Shown here one piece after another: positions 8,921 through 16,177 of a stretch of 64,000 nt of DNA. Positions within the stretch are counted from its first letter, which is position 1. Each line of letters begins with the position of its first letter. Made by a program: the position numbers and the translations under genes. The DNA comes from Streptomyces sp. MMG1121 (GTDB lineage Bacteria > Actinomycetota > Actinomycetes > Streptomycetales > Streptomycetaceae): NCBI RefSeq assembly GCF_001280015.1, contig NZ_LGDV01000118.1, positions 124,001 to 188,000 on the forward strand, in the 5' to 3' direction. The notes below the pieces were generated by a model. It was not told where the DNA came from and did not search any database. It worked only from the letters and a program-made list of their open reading frames with translations.

Positions 8921-8968
8921 ATTTTAAGGCCCGTCGGACGCACGGACACAAGCCCCGGGAGGCACCGG

Positions 8969-9895
8969 ATGACGCTGCCAAAGGAGTTCCACGAGATCGC
9001 CAAACGCGTGAACAACTGGGGGCGTTGGGGGGCGGACGACGAGATCGGCACCCTGAACCTGATCACGGACGCCGTCGTCCGCGAGGCCGCCGCCTGCGTG
9101 CGCACCGGCCGGCGCATCCCCCTCGCCCTCCCGCTCAGGCAGGACGGGGTGCAGACCGGGATGATCCCCGGCCGGGTCAATCCGCTGCACGCGATGGTGC
9201 AGCTCAACCAGGAGCTGTTCGGGCCCGGCACGGTGGCGTGCAGCGACGACGCGGTGACCATGGGCCTGCAGGCGGGCACCCACTGGGACGCGCTCACCCA
9301 TGTCTCGCACTCCGGGAAGCTCTACAACGGCCGTCCGGCACACACGGTCACCGCGCACGGCGGCGCCGAGTTCAGCGGGATCGACAAGGCGCGGCACGTC
9401 GTCTCGCGCGGGGTGCTGCTGGACGTGGCACGCGCGCGCGGCGTGGACCGGCTGGAAGGGGGCCACGCGGTCACCCCGGCGGATCTGGAGGCGGCCGAGG
9501 AACTCGCGGGCACGCGCGTGCGCGCGGGGGACGTCGTGCTCGTACGGACCGGGCAGGTGCAGGTGTATCTGGCCGGGGACAAACACGGGTACGGGTATCC
9601 GTCGCCGGGACTGTCCGTCCGTACGCCGGAGTGGTTCCACGCGCGCGATGTGGCGGCGGTCGCCAACGACACGCTCACGTTTGAGATATTTCCGCCCGAG
9701 ATCGACAATCTGTGGCTGCCCGTGCACGCGCTGGACCTGGTGGAGATGGGGATGCTCCAGGGCCAGAACTGGAACCTCGAGGAGTTGTCCACAGCCTGTG
9801 GAGAAGAACGGCGGTACGCCTTCTTGCTGTCCGCGATGCCGGAGCCGTTCGTCGGCGCGACGGGCACACCGGTGGCGCCGGTGGCACTCCTGTGA
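8969..9895 (+). CDS. Cyclase-family metal-dependent hydrolase (kynurenine formamidase-like)
   Basis: 308 residues. MGLQAGTHWDALTHVSH contains the HxDxxxH-type metal motif of the cyclase/kynurenine-formamidase superfamily, and GDVVLVRTGQ and EIFPPEIDNLWLPVHALDL are further family segments. The members hydrolyse amides, lactones or esters. The size, about 100 residues longer than bacterial kynurenine formamidase, fits the larger cyclase family protein group. ATG 8969 follows GGGAGG with 6-nt spacing. It diverges from the SDR gene and shares the palindromic operator, so it belongs to the same regulon. There is no tryptophan-degradation gene nearby to support a kynurenine role. Confidence 0.88.
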   Translation: MTLPKEFHEIAKRVNNWGRWGADDEIGTLNLITDAVVREAAACVRTGRRIPLALPLRQDGVQTGMIPGRVNPLHAMVQLNQELFGPGTVACSDDAVTMGLQAGTHWDALTHVSHSGKLYNGRPAHTVTAHGGAEFSGIDKARHVVSRGVLLDVARARGVDRLEGGHAVTPADLEAAEELAGTRVRAGDVVLVRTGQVQVYLAGDKHGYGYPSPGLSVRTPEWFHARDVAAVANDTLTFEIFPPEIDNLWLPVHALDLVEMGMLQGQNWNLEELSTACGEERRYAFLLSAMPEPFVGATGTPVAPVALL

Positions 9896-9935
9896 GGCGG
9901 CGGCCGCGGAAAACGCCTGACCAGGCCGGAACGGG

Positions 9936-10047
9936 ACCGGATGGCGGCGCGCCCGCCCCACCGGCGCGTCTCCCCCACGGCCGTACGCGCACGCCGCCAT
10001 CCGGTGCGACCCACACTCGACGAGGGCCACCGTCACTCGGGCCCTCG
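9936..10047. terminator. Two stem-loops between convergent genes
   Basis: The 294-bp gap between the cyclase gene and the convergent ATPase-domain gene holds a perfect 14-bp inverted repeat (9936-9949 with 9992-10005) and then an 8-bp stem at 10021-10028 with 10040-10047. No poly-T follows, as is usual for GC-rich actinobacterial terminators. I see nothing else in the gap to 10189. Confidence 0.55.
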
Positions 10048-10189
10048 CCGTCCCCTCGCGGCGAATCGACGCCCACCAGCGTGTTCATACAGTCACGCGA
10101 CGTCAACGCCGGTACGGGGATTTGTTACGTACGCCCAGTTCACGGCACCCGCGCACGGATGCACCCCCGGCGCATCGGCGCGCCGGGAC

Positions 10190-10690
10190 CTACACCGCCT
10201 CGAACGCCAGGCCCTCGTACGCGGACAGTCCGCCCCCGTACGCCAGTGCCGCGCCCTCCTCGGGCTGTGAACAGCGGTCCAGTTCGCACCAGATGCTCTT
10301 GCCGGCGCCCTCCGGGCTCCAGCCCCAGCGGTCGGCGAGACAGTCCACCAGGGCGAGACCCCGGCCACCGGTCGCGTCACTGCGGGCGCAACGCGGCACA
10401 GGGGCACGGGAGCTGGTGTCGGCCACCTCCACCCGCACCGTGACCGAGGGGGTGACCTCTTCCGGCGCCTCGCTGGGCGCACCCGGCAGGGAGAGCCGCA
10501 GCACGGCCGGACGGCCGGTGTGCACCACGGCGTTGGTCACCAGCTCGGAGACGAGCAGGATCAGGTTCTCGGCCAGCGGCTCGTCGGCCGCTATGCCGAG
10601 CCCGGTGAGCCGCGAGCGCGCCCAACTCCTCGCCCGTCCCACCTCCGCGGGGTCGGGCCGGATCTCCAGCTGCACTTGAAGCACCTGCAC
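10190..10690 (-). CDS. ATP-binding protein, HATPase_c anti-sigma-kinase type
   Basis: 166 residues. LAENLILLVSELVTNAVVHTG is the N box, VRVEVADTSSRAP the G1 box and GGRGLALVDCLADRWGW the G2 box of the histidine-kinase-like ATPase fold. No phosphoacceptor His domain is present. Streptomyces genomes carry many such stand-alone RsbW-like proteins, which act as serine kinases on anti-anti-sigma factors or as partners of XRE/DUF397 modules. The start is GTG 10690, although nearby in-frame GTGs make it uncertain by a few codons. A small membrane ORF ends 3 bp upstream, so the two are probably co-transcribed. Confidence 0.85.
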   Translation of the reverse strand: MQVLQVQLEIRPDPAEVGRARSWARSRLTGLGIAADEPLAENLILLVSELVTNAVVHTGRPAVLRLSLPGAPSEAPEEVTPSVTVRVEVADTSSRAPVPRCARSDATGGRGLALVDCLADRWGWSPEGAGKSIWCELDRCSQPEEGAALAYGGGLSAYEGLAFEAV

Positions 10691-10693
10691 CGC

Positions 10694-10801
10694 TCACACC
10701 ATCCGAACCGGCGGACACATGGCCCCGCGCCACCCGGCCGCCACGGCGGAAGCCGCGACGACGATCACGACGAGGGCCACGATCGTAGCCATTTTCTGCA
10801 T
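10694..10801 (-). CDS. Small single-pass membrane protein, unknown
   Basis: 35 residues, beginning MQKMATIVALVV and continuing as one strong hydrophobic helix (about residues 5-22), followed by a short tail with one Cys (RGAMCPPVRMV). It ends 3 bp before the GTG of the ATPase-domain protein, so it would be the first gene of a two-gene unit. The ribosome site is weak and the second ATG (10792) could be the start. I do not recognise the family. It could anchor or signal to its neighbour, or be spurious. Confidence 0.42.
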   Translation of the reverse strand: MQKMATIVALVVIVVAASAVAAGWRGAMCPPVRMV

Positions 10802-10919
10802 GGCCAGAACAACGGCCAGAGCAGGGGTCACGGAACGTGATTCCCTGATGAGACAGCATGGTTGACGTACAGTCACCCCAACAAGCGCTTCGGGCATATT
10901 CCAGCGCGAAGGAGTACGC

Positions 10920-11111
10920 GTGATGCATACTGTGCGACGCTCGTTGCGGGGAGTCGAACAGGCGGCGCCCGAAGCGGCGTCCACCCCGCAAGCGGCGGCG
11001 CGCACCGCGCCGTCCGGCACCGCCCCAGGGGCTTCGCCGGCCCGGCTCGTGCTCGCAGCCACTCGCATCCCACACAAGGTACCGGAGCGGACGCCCGACT
11101 CCAGGCCGTGA
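10920..11111 (+). CDS. Small Ala/Pro-rich hypothetical protein
   Basis: 63 residues from GTG 10920 (62 from ATG 10923). A strong GAAGGAG at 10908-10914 sits 5 nt before the GTG, the main evidence for translation. Composition is Ala/Pro/Arg-rich with no recognisable domain or membrane segment. It lies alone between the minus-strand small membrane ORF and the end of the acyl-CoA dehydrogenase gene at 11229. An AAGCGCTT palindrome at 10883-10890 is upstream. The remaining bases 10802-10907 and 11112-11228 show nothing else I can support. Confidence 0.42.
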   Translation: MMHTVRRSLRGVEQAAPEAASTPQAAARTAPSGTAPGASPARLVLAATRIPHKVPERTPDSRP

Positions 11112-11228
11112 CGAGTCACGCGATGGACACAACCAGATATCAACGCTCTGTGATGTCGATTCGCCACGATCCGCGACATCTTGGGCCACGGTTTTTCCGT
11201 TGGCGCAGACCAGGGCGGTGTCGGCCGG

Positions 11229-12107
11229 TCAGCCGGCCAGCCGCGCCGCGAGCAGTTCCTCACTCTGTGTGCCTCCGCCGCCACGCTCGGCCCGCACCCA
11301 GGCCCGCTTGAGGTGCAGGTGGACGTCTGCCTCCCAGGTGAAGCCCATGCCGCCGTGCACCTGGAGGCAGTCGCGGGCGCCGCGCACGGCGGCCTCGTCG
11401 GCGAGCAGCCGGGCGGCGGCGATGTCGGCCGGATCGGCGGTGACGGCCGCCGCGTAGACGGCGGCCCGCGCGGTCTCGGCCCGCACCAGCAGGTCCGCAC
11501 AGAGATGCTGGACGGCCTGGAAGGCCCCGATCGGCCGACCGAACTGCTCGCGCGTCCGGGCGTGTTGCACGGCCAGCTCGCACACGCGCCCGGCTGTGCC
11601 CAGCTGTTCGGCCGCGGTGAGCAGGACGGCCACGGGATCCGCGGCACCGGCACGGTCACCGGCGCCGGTGACCCGGTGCAGCGGTGTGAGCGGGTCCAGC
11701 GAGCGCAGCGGTACGGCGTCCGCGGTGTCCCCGAGCACGACGTCCGCCGCGTCCAGCCACTCCACCAGCTCCCCGTCCACGGCCGCCACGACCGTCTCCC
11801 CGGTGGCCGCGCCGGGCACGGCGCCGGCCGCGAGGTGGGTGGCCACCAGCGGCCCCGGCAGCAGCACCCGCCCGGCCTCCTCGAAGGCCAGCACCGCCTC
11901 CGGCAGGCCCAGTCCGACCCCGCCGTCCGCCTCGGGCAGCCGCAGGGCGAAGAACCCCGCGTCGCCGAACGCCCGCCACAGCGCCCGGTCGAGCCGCCCC
12001 GGCGCGTCCACGGCCGCCCGCAGCGCCTCCCGGCAAAAGCGCCGCTCCAGCAGCTCCCGTACACCCGTCCGCAACGCGCGTTGATCATCCGTGAGTTGGA
12101 AACGCAT
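11229..12107 (-). CDS. Acyl-CoA dehydrogenase, small subunit of a probable heteromer
   Basis: 292 residues, about 90 shorter than a full acyl-CoA dehydrogenase. It begins MRFQLTDDQRALRTGVRELLERRF. The C-terminal helical domain has HARTREQFGRPIGAFQAVQHL and QVHGGMGFTWEADVHLHLKRA; the Glu in FTWEAD corresponds to the catalytic base of the ChsE1/FadE28-like half-enzymes. The stop of the larger subunit at 12110 overlaps an ATG at 12113, but ATG 12107 has the better ribosome site (GGGGAG, 6 nt). Adjacent large and small genes are characteristic of alpha2beta2 enzymes that dehydrogenate steroid-like or branched acyl-CoA. Confidence 0.9.
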   Translation of the reverse strand: MRFQLTDDQRALRTGVRELLERRFCREALRAAVDAPGRLDRALWRAFGDAGFFALRLPEADGGVGLGLPEAVLAFEEAGRVLLPGPLVATHLAAGAVPGAATGETVVAAVDGELVEWLDAADVVLGDTADAVPLRSLDPLTPLHRVTGAGDRAGAADPVAVLLTAAEQLGTAGRVCELAVQHARTREQFGRPIGAFQAVQHLCADLLVRAETARAAVYAAAVTADPADIAAARLLADEAAVRGARDCLQVHGGMGFTWEADVHLHLKRAWVRAERGGGGTQSEELLAARLAG

Positions 12108-12109
12108 GA

Positions 12110-13243
12110 TCATCTCCCCCTGGGCAGTCCGAGGATCCGCTCGGCCACGATGGTGCGCTGGATCTGCGAGGTGCCGGCGGCGATCGTGTACGACAGGGCC
12201 GACAGGCGGTCGAGGACCCACGGCCGGTCCAGGTCGAGGCGGTCGGCGCCGAGCACGTCCGCGGCGGTGTCGTACAGCTCCTGGCGGGCGTGCGAGTAGC
12301 GGAGCTTGAAGACCGAGCCGCCGACGCCCGGCACCCCTCCGCTCTCCTCCGCCGTACTGACGTTCCACTGGGTCAGCCGCCACAGCGCCCGGAAGCAGGC
12401 GTCGAGCCGACCGAGCCTGCGGCGCAGCGCGGGGTCGTCCCAGCGGCCGTTCTCCCGTGCGGTGCGGGCGAGTTCGCCCAGCACCCGGCGGCAGGCGACG
12501 ACCTCGCCGACGAAGGCGGTGCCTCGCTCGAAGGACAGGGTCACCATGGTCACGCGCCAGCCGTCGTTCTCCGCGCCGACCCGGTTGGCGGCCGGGACCC
12601 TGACCTCGTCCAGGAAGACCTCCGCGAACTCGGCGGAGCCGGCCAGGGTCCGAAGCGGCCGTACGGTGATGCCGTCGGCGTCCATGGGCATCGCGAGCCA
12701 GGTGATGCCCCGGTGCCTGGGCGCGTCGGGATCGGTGCGCACGAGCAGTTCGCACCAGTCGGCGACCTCGGCGTGCGAGGTCCAGATCTTGGACCCGCTC
12801 ACCACGTAGTCGTCGCCGTCGCGCCGCGCGCGCGTGCGCAGCGCGGCGAGGTCGGAGCCGGCGCCCGGTTCGCTGAACCCCTGGCACCACACCTCCTCGC
12901 CGCGCAGGATCGGCGGCAGCCAGCGCGCCCGCTGCCCGTCCGTGCCCTCGGCGGCGATCGTCGGTCCGGCGTGCAGCAGCCCGACGAAGCCCGCCCCCAC
13001 GTACGGCGCGCCCGCCCGCTCGGTCTCCTCCAGGAAGATCAGCCGGGTGGTCGGGGAGGCATCCCAGTGGACGTCGGCGTACCCGGCGTCGTAGAGCATC
13101 CGCTGCCAGCCGAGGTCGTAGGCGCGGCGGCCGGGCCAGTCGTCGGGCGAGGGCTTGCCCGGCAGGGTGGGCAGCACCTTGGCGAGCCACTCCCGCAACC
13201 GGGCCCGGAACTCCTCCTCCTCGGGCGTGTACGAGAGGTCCAT
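12110..13243 (-). CDS. Acyl-CoA dehydrogenase, large subunit of a probable heteromer
   Basis: 377 residues. WCQGFSEPGAGSDLAALRTRA and GSKIWTSHAEVADW are the FAD and substrate signatures, and SLSYTIAAGTSQIQRTIVAERILGLPRGR is the C-terminus. The YEGT catalytic Glu position reads AAGT, so this subunit alone should lack the standard base, consistent with pairing with the 292-residue partner immediately downstream. Its start overlaps the amidohydrolase stop (TGATG). Amidohydrolase, large subunit and small subunit therefore form a tightly coupled operon read leftwards from the operator pair at 14464-14505. Confidence 0.92.
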   Translation of the reverse strand: MDLSYTPEEEEFRARLREWLAKVLPTLPGKPSPDDWPGRRAYDLGWQRMLYDAGYADVHWDASPTTRLIFLEETERAGAPYVGAGFVGLLHAGPTIAAEGTDGQRARWLPPILRGEEVWCQGFSEPGAGSDLAALRTRARRDGDDYVVSGSKIWTSHAEVADWCELLVRTDPDAPRHRGITWLAMPMDADGITVRPLRTLAGSAEFAEVFLDEVRVPAANRVGAENDGWRVTMVTLSFERGTAFVGEVVACRRVLGELARTARENGRWDDPALRRRLGRLDACFRALWRLTQWNVSTAEESGGVPGVGGSVFKLRYSHARQELYDTAADVLGADRLDLDRPWVLDRLSALSYTIAAGTSQIQRTIVAERILGLPRGR

Positions 13244-14436
13244 CAGCTGTCGAGGTCCAGGTCGAGCATGCGGATGGCGTTGCCCCGCATCAGCTTGTGG
13301 ACCGTCTCGTCGTCGAGGCCCTTCACATGGTCGAGGGCGACCTCCTTGGTGTGCGGGAAGGTCGAGTCGACGTGCGGGTAGTCGGTCTCGAAGGTGGCGT
13401 TGTCGCGGCCGACGACGTCGATCGAGGCGACGCCGTGCTTGTCGCGGAAGAAGCAGCAGAAGATCTGCCGGTAGTAGTACGCCGACGGCGGCTCCGGGAT
13501 CAGGTCCCTGACCCCGCCCCAGGCGCGGTGCTCCTCCCACACGTCGTCGGCGCGCTCCAGGGCGTACGGGATCCAGCCCATCTGGCCCTCGGAGTAGGCG
13601 AGTTTGAGCCGCGGGAACTTCACCAGGACCCCGCTGAAGAGGTAGTCCATCATCGAGGCCATCGCGTTGTTGAAGCTGAGCGAGGCCTGGACGGCGGGCG
13701 GGGCGTCCGGGGAGGCGGCCGGCATCTGCGAGCTGGACCCGATGTGCATGTTGACGACCGTGCCGGTCTCCTGGCAGACGGCGAAGAACGGGTCCCAGTA
13801 GCCGGAGTGGATGGACGGCAGCCCGAGGTGGGTGGGGATCTCGGAGAAGGTGACGGCGCGCACCCCGCGCCGCGCGTTCCGCCGGATCTCGGCGACGGCC
13901 AGCTCGACGTCCCACAGGGGGATCAGGCACAGCGGAATCAGTCGCCCCCCGCTGTCCCCGCACCACTCCTCCACCATCCAGTCGTTGTAGGCGCGCACGC
14001 AGGCGAGGGCGACCTCCTTGTCGTGCGCCTCGGCGAAGGTCTGGCCGCAAAAGCGCGGGAAGGTGGGGAAGCAGAGGCTGGCCTCGACGTGGTTGAGATC
14101 CATGTCGGCCAGCCGCGCCTTCGGATCCCAGCATCCGCGCCGCATCTGCTCGCGGGTGATCCCCTCCAGCGTCATCTCGTCCCGGTCGAAGCCGACGGCG
14201 GCGATGTTGCGCTTGTACGGGAACTTGAGGTCCTCGTAGATCCACCAGTCCGTCGGCTGTCCCGCCGGATCCATGGTGATCTGGTACTTGCCGCCGACGT
14301 AGGCCAGTTCCCCGATCCCGGCGGTCAGCGGCTTGGGCCCACGGTCCCGGAACCTGGCGGGCAGCCAGGTCTCGAAGAGGTGGGCGGGCTCGATCACGTG
14401 GTCGTCGACGCTGATGATGCGGGGCAGTTCGGTCAT
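13243..14436 (-). CDS. Amidohydrolase-2 family protein
   Basis: 397 residues. IISVDDHVIEPAHLFETWLP at the N-terminus and the C-terminal DNATFETDYPHVDSTFPHT contain the metal-site residues of the ACMSD/amidohydrolase-2 TIM barrel, with WDPKARLADMDLNHVEASLCFP and VNMHIGSSSQMP between. Members decarboxylate or hydrolyse aromatic or cyclic acids. In mycobacterial and Streptomyces acyl-CoA clusters a homologue of this type (TIGR03619-like neighbourhoods) is often found beside paired acyl-CoA dehydrogenases with unknown reaction. ATG 14436 is preceded by GGAGGGG. First gene of the minus-strand operon, divergent from the ligase at 14528. Confidence 0.9.
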   Translation of the reverse strand: MTELPRIISVDDHVIEPAHLFETWLPARFRDRGPKPLTAGIGELAYVGGKYQITMDPAGQPTDWWIYEDLKFPYKRNIAAVGFDRDEMTLEGITREQMRRGCWDPKARLADMDLNHVEASLCFPTFPRFCGQTFAEAHDKEVALACVRAYNDWMVEEWCGDSGGRLIPLCLIPLWDVELAVAEIRRNARRGVRAVTFSEIPTHLGLPSIHSGYWDPFFAVCQETGTVVNMHIGSSSQMPAASPDAPPAVQASLSFNNAMASMMDYLFSGVLVKFPRLKLAYSEGQMGWIPYALERADDVWEEHRAWGGVRDLIPEPPSAYYYRQIFCCFFRDKHGVASIDVVGRDNATFETDYPHVDSTFPHTKEVALDHVKGLDDETVHKLMRGNAIRMLDLDLDS

Positions 14437-14463
14437 GGTTCCCCTCCGCCGGACAGTACTTAT

Positions 14464-14505
14464 CTGATGACCCGTCAGGTAGCATGCCACCTGACGGTTC
14501 GTCAG
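14464..14505. promoter_or_regulatory. Paired TetR-type operators, sites 3 and 4
   Basis: CTGATGACCCGTCAG (14464-14478) and CTGACGGTTCGTCAG (14491-14505) lie 27 bp apart centre to centre, in the 91-bp gap between the divergent amidohydrolase and acyl-CoA ligase genes. The second has complete CTGACG/CGTCAG symmetry. Two sites in one divergent promoter strongly suggest co-regulation of both operons. Confidence 0.68.
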
Positions 14506-14527
14506 CCAAGTCGGTCAGGGGGCACAC

Positions 14528-16036
14528 GTGAACCGGATCCCGCACTCCCTGAGCTCCGCGCCGACGCTGTGGGACCTGGTCGCCCGCCGCGCCGGACTCA
14601 CCCCCGACCGCCCGGTGCTGCTCCAGGAGCGGCGTGTGCTGACCTTCGGCGAGCTGCGCACGCGCGCCGAGCGGGTGGCGGCCGGGCTGTACGGGATGGG
14701 CGTACGCCCCGGCACGGTCGTCGCCTGGCAGCTGCCCACCCGTATCGAGACCGCCCTGTTGTCCTTCGCGCTGGCCCGTCTGGGCGCCGTGCAGTCGCCG
14801 GTCATCCCCTTCTACCGGGACCGCGAGGTCGGCTTCGCGCTGCGGGAGTCGAAGGCGGAGTTCTTCGCGGTCCCCGGCGTGTGGCGGGGCCACGACCATG
14901 CGGAGATGGCCGGCCGGCTGGGCGCCAAGGGAGTCTTCGAGGCGTACGACGCCCTCCCCGACGGCGACCCGTCCGTCCTGCCCGCCCCGCCCGCCGAGGG
15001 CACCTCGGTCCGCTGGATCTACTGGACCTCGGGCACCACCTCCGATCCCAAGGGCGTCCTGCACACCGACCGCTCGCTGATCGCGGGCGGCTCCTGCCTG
15101 GCGCATGCGCTGAGACCGACGGCCGACGACGTCGGCTCGATCGCCTTCCCCTACGCCCACATAGGCGGCCCCGACTACATGGTGATGCTCCTGCTCTACG
15201 GCTTCCCTGCGGTGATGTTCGAGCACTTCGCACTGCCGGACGCGCTCGCGGACTACCGGCGGCACGGGGTCACGGTGGCGGGCGGGTCGACGGCGTTCTA
15301 CTCGATGTTCCTCGCCGAGCAGCGCAGACAGCCGGGCACGAAGGTCGTCCCGACCCTGCGCCTGCTCGCGGGCGGCGGCGCCCCGAAGCCGCCCGAGGTC
15401 TACCACGCGGTCGTCCGCGAGATGGACGTGCAGCTCACCCACGGGTACGGCATGACCGAGGTCCCGATGATCACCATGGGCGACCCCGAGGACACCCCGG
15501 AGAACCTCGCGACGACCGAGGGCCGCCCGCCGGAGGGCATGGAGATCCGGATCGTCGACGGCGAGATACGGCTGCGCGGCGAGGCCGTCTGCCAGGGCTA
15601 TCTGGACCCGGCCCAGACGGCCGCCGCCTTCGACCCCGACGGCTTCCTCCGCACCGGCGACCTGGGCCGGGTGACGGACCGCGGCCACCTGGTCCTCACC
15701 GGCCGGCTGAAGGACGTGATCATCCGCAAGGGCGAGAACATCTCGGCCAAGGAGATCGAGGACCTGCTCGCCGCGCATCCGGCGGTCGCGGACGCGGCCG
15801 TGATCGGCCTGCCGGACGCCGCACGCGGCGAACTGGTCTGCGCGGTGGTGGAACAGCCGCCCGGCGCCGATGAGTTGGCCTTGCCGGAGCTGGTCGCGTA
15901 TCTACGCGGCGCGGGCCTCTCCGTCCACAAACTGCCGGAGCGGCTGGAGGTGGTGGAGGCCCTGCCGCGCAACGACACACTGCGGAAGGTGCTGAAGTAC
16001 AAGCTGAGGGAGCGGTTTTCCGGCGACGGGGGGTAG
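14528..16036 (+). CDS. AMP-forming acyl-CoA ligase (FadD-like)
   Basis: 502 residues from GTG 14528, with AGGGGG about 7 nt upstream. The adenylation signatures are present: YWTSGTTSDPKGV (P-loop-like), HGYGMTEVP (A5), LRTGDLGRV (A7), RKGENISAKEIE (A8 hinge) and the C-terminal catalytic Lys region PRNDTLRKVLK (A10). It should activate a carboxylic acid to its CoA thioester through an acyl-adenylate. It faces the amidohydrolase/acyl-CoA dehydrogenase operon across a shared pair of operators, so it probably makes the substrate of that heteromeric dehydrogenase. The sequence is close to the cyclohexanecarboxylate/short-chain type, but the substrate is not determinable. Confidence 0.9.
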   Translation: MNRIPHSLSSAPTLWDLVARRAGLTPDRPVLLQERRVLTFGELRTRAERVAAGLYGMGVRPGTVVAWQLPTRIETALLSFALARLGAVQSPVIPFYRDREVGFALRESKAEFFAVPGVWRGHDHAEMAGRLGAKGVFEAYDALPDGDPSVLPAPPAEGTSVRWIYWTSGTTSDPKGVLHTDRSLIAGGSCLAHALRPTADDVGSIAFPYAHIGGPDYMVMLLLYGFPAVMFEHFALPDALADYRRHGVTVAGGSTAFYSMFLAEQRRQPGTKVVPTLRLLAGGGAPKPPEVYHAVVREMDVQLTHGYGMTEVPMITMGDPEDTPENLATTEGRPPEGMEIRIVDGEIRLRGEAVCQGYLDPAQTAAAFDPDGFLRTGDLGRVTDRGHLVLTGRLKDVIIRKGENISAKEIEDLLAAHPAVADAAVIGLPDAARGELVCAVVEQPPGADELALPELVAYLRGAGLSVHKLPERLEVVEALPRNDTLRKVLKYKLRERFSGDGG

Positions 16037-16080
16037 CGGCGGGCGGCGGTGCGGCATCGGGGCTCGGGGGTGGCGTTCGG

Positions 16081-16176
16081 GTGCCGCCGGGGGCCGACGA
16101 GGCCCCCGGCACCCGGGAGTGGCATCTCACCGGCACCAGCCCCTGCCGGGCCGACCGGGCACCGGTGCCCGGTCGG
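16081..16176. terminator. Two strong hairpins between convergent genes
   Basis: A GTGCCG...CGGCAC stem-loop at 16081-16112 is followed by a perfect 26-bp palindrome at 16151-16176 (arms starting CCGACCGGGCACC). The second ends 2 bp before the stop of the anti-sigma gene, so it probably terminates that transcript or both converging ones. Confidence 0.6.
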
Positions 16177-16177
16177 G

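Noticed and set aside
13297..15873. 858-codon plus-strand ORF opposite the amidohydrolase and across the ligase
   Set aside because: Composition is Arg/Gly/Asp shadow sequence; the opposite-strand and in-frame genes have clear domains, and the ORF spans two divergent genes and their operators. Typical of high-GC DNA.
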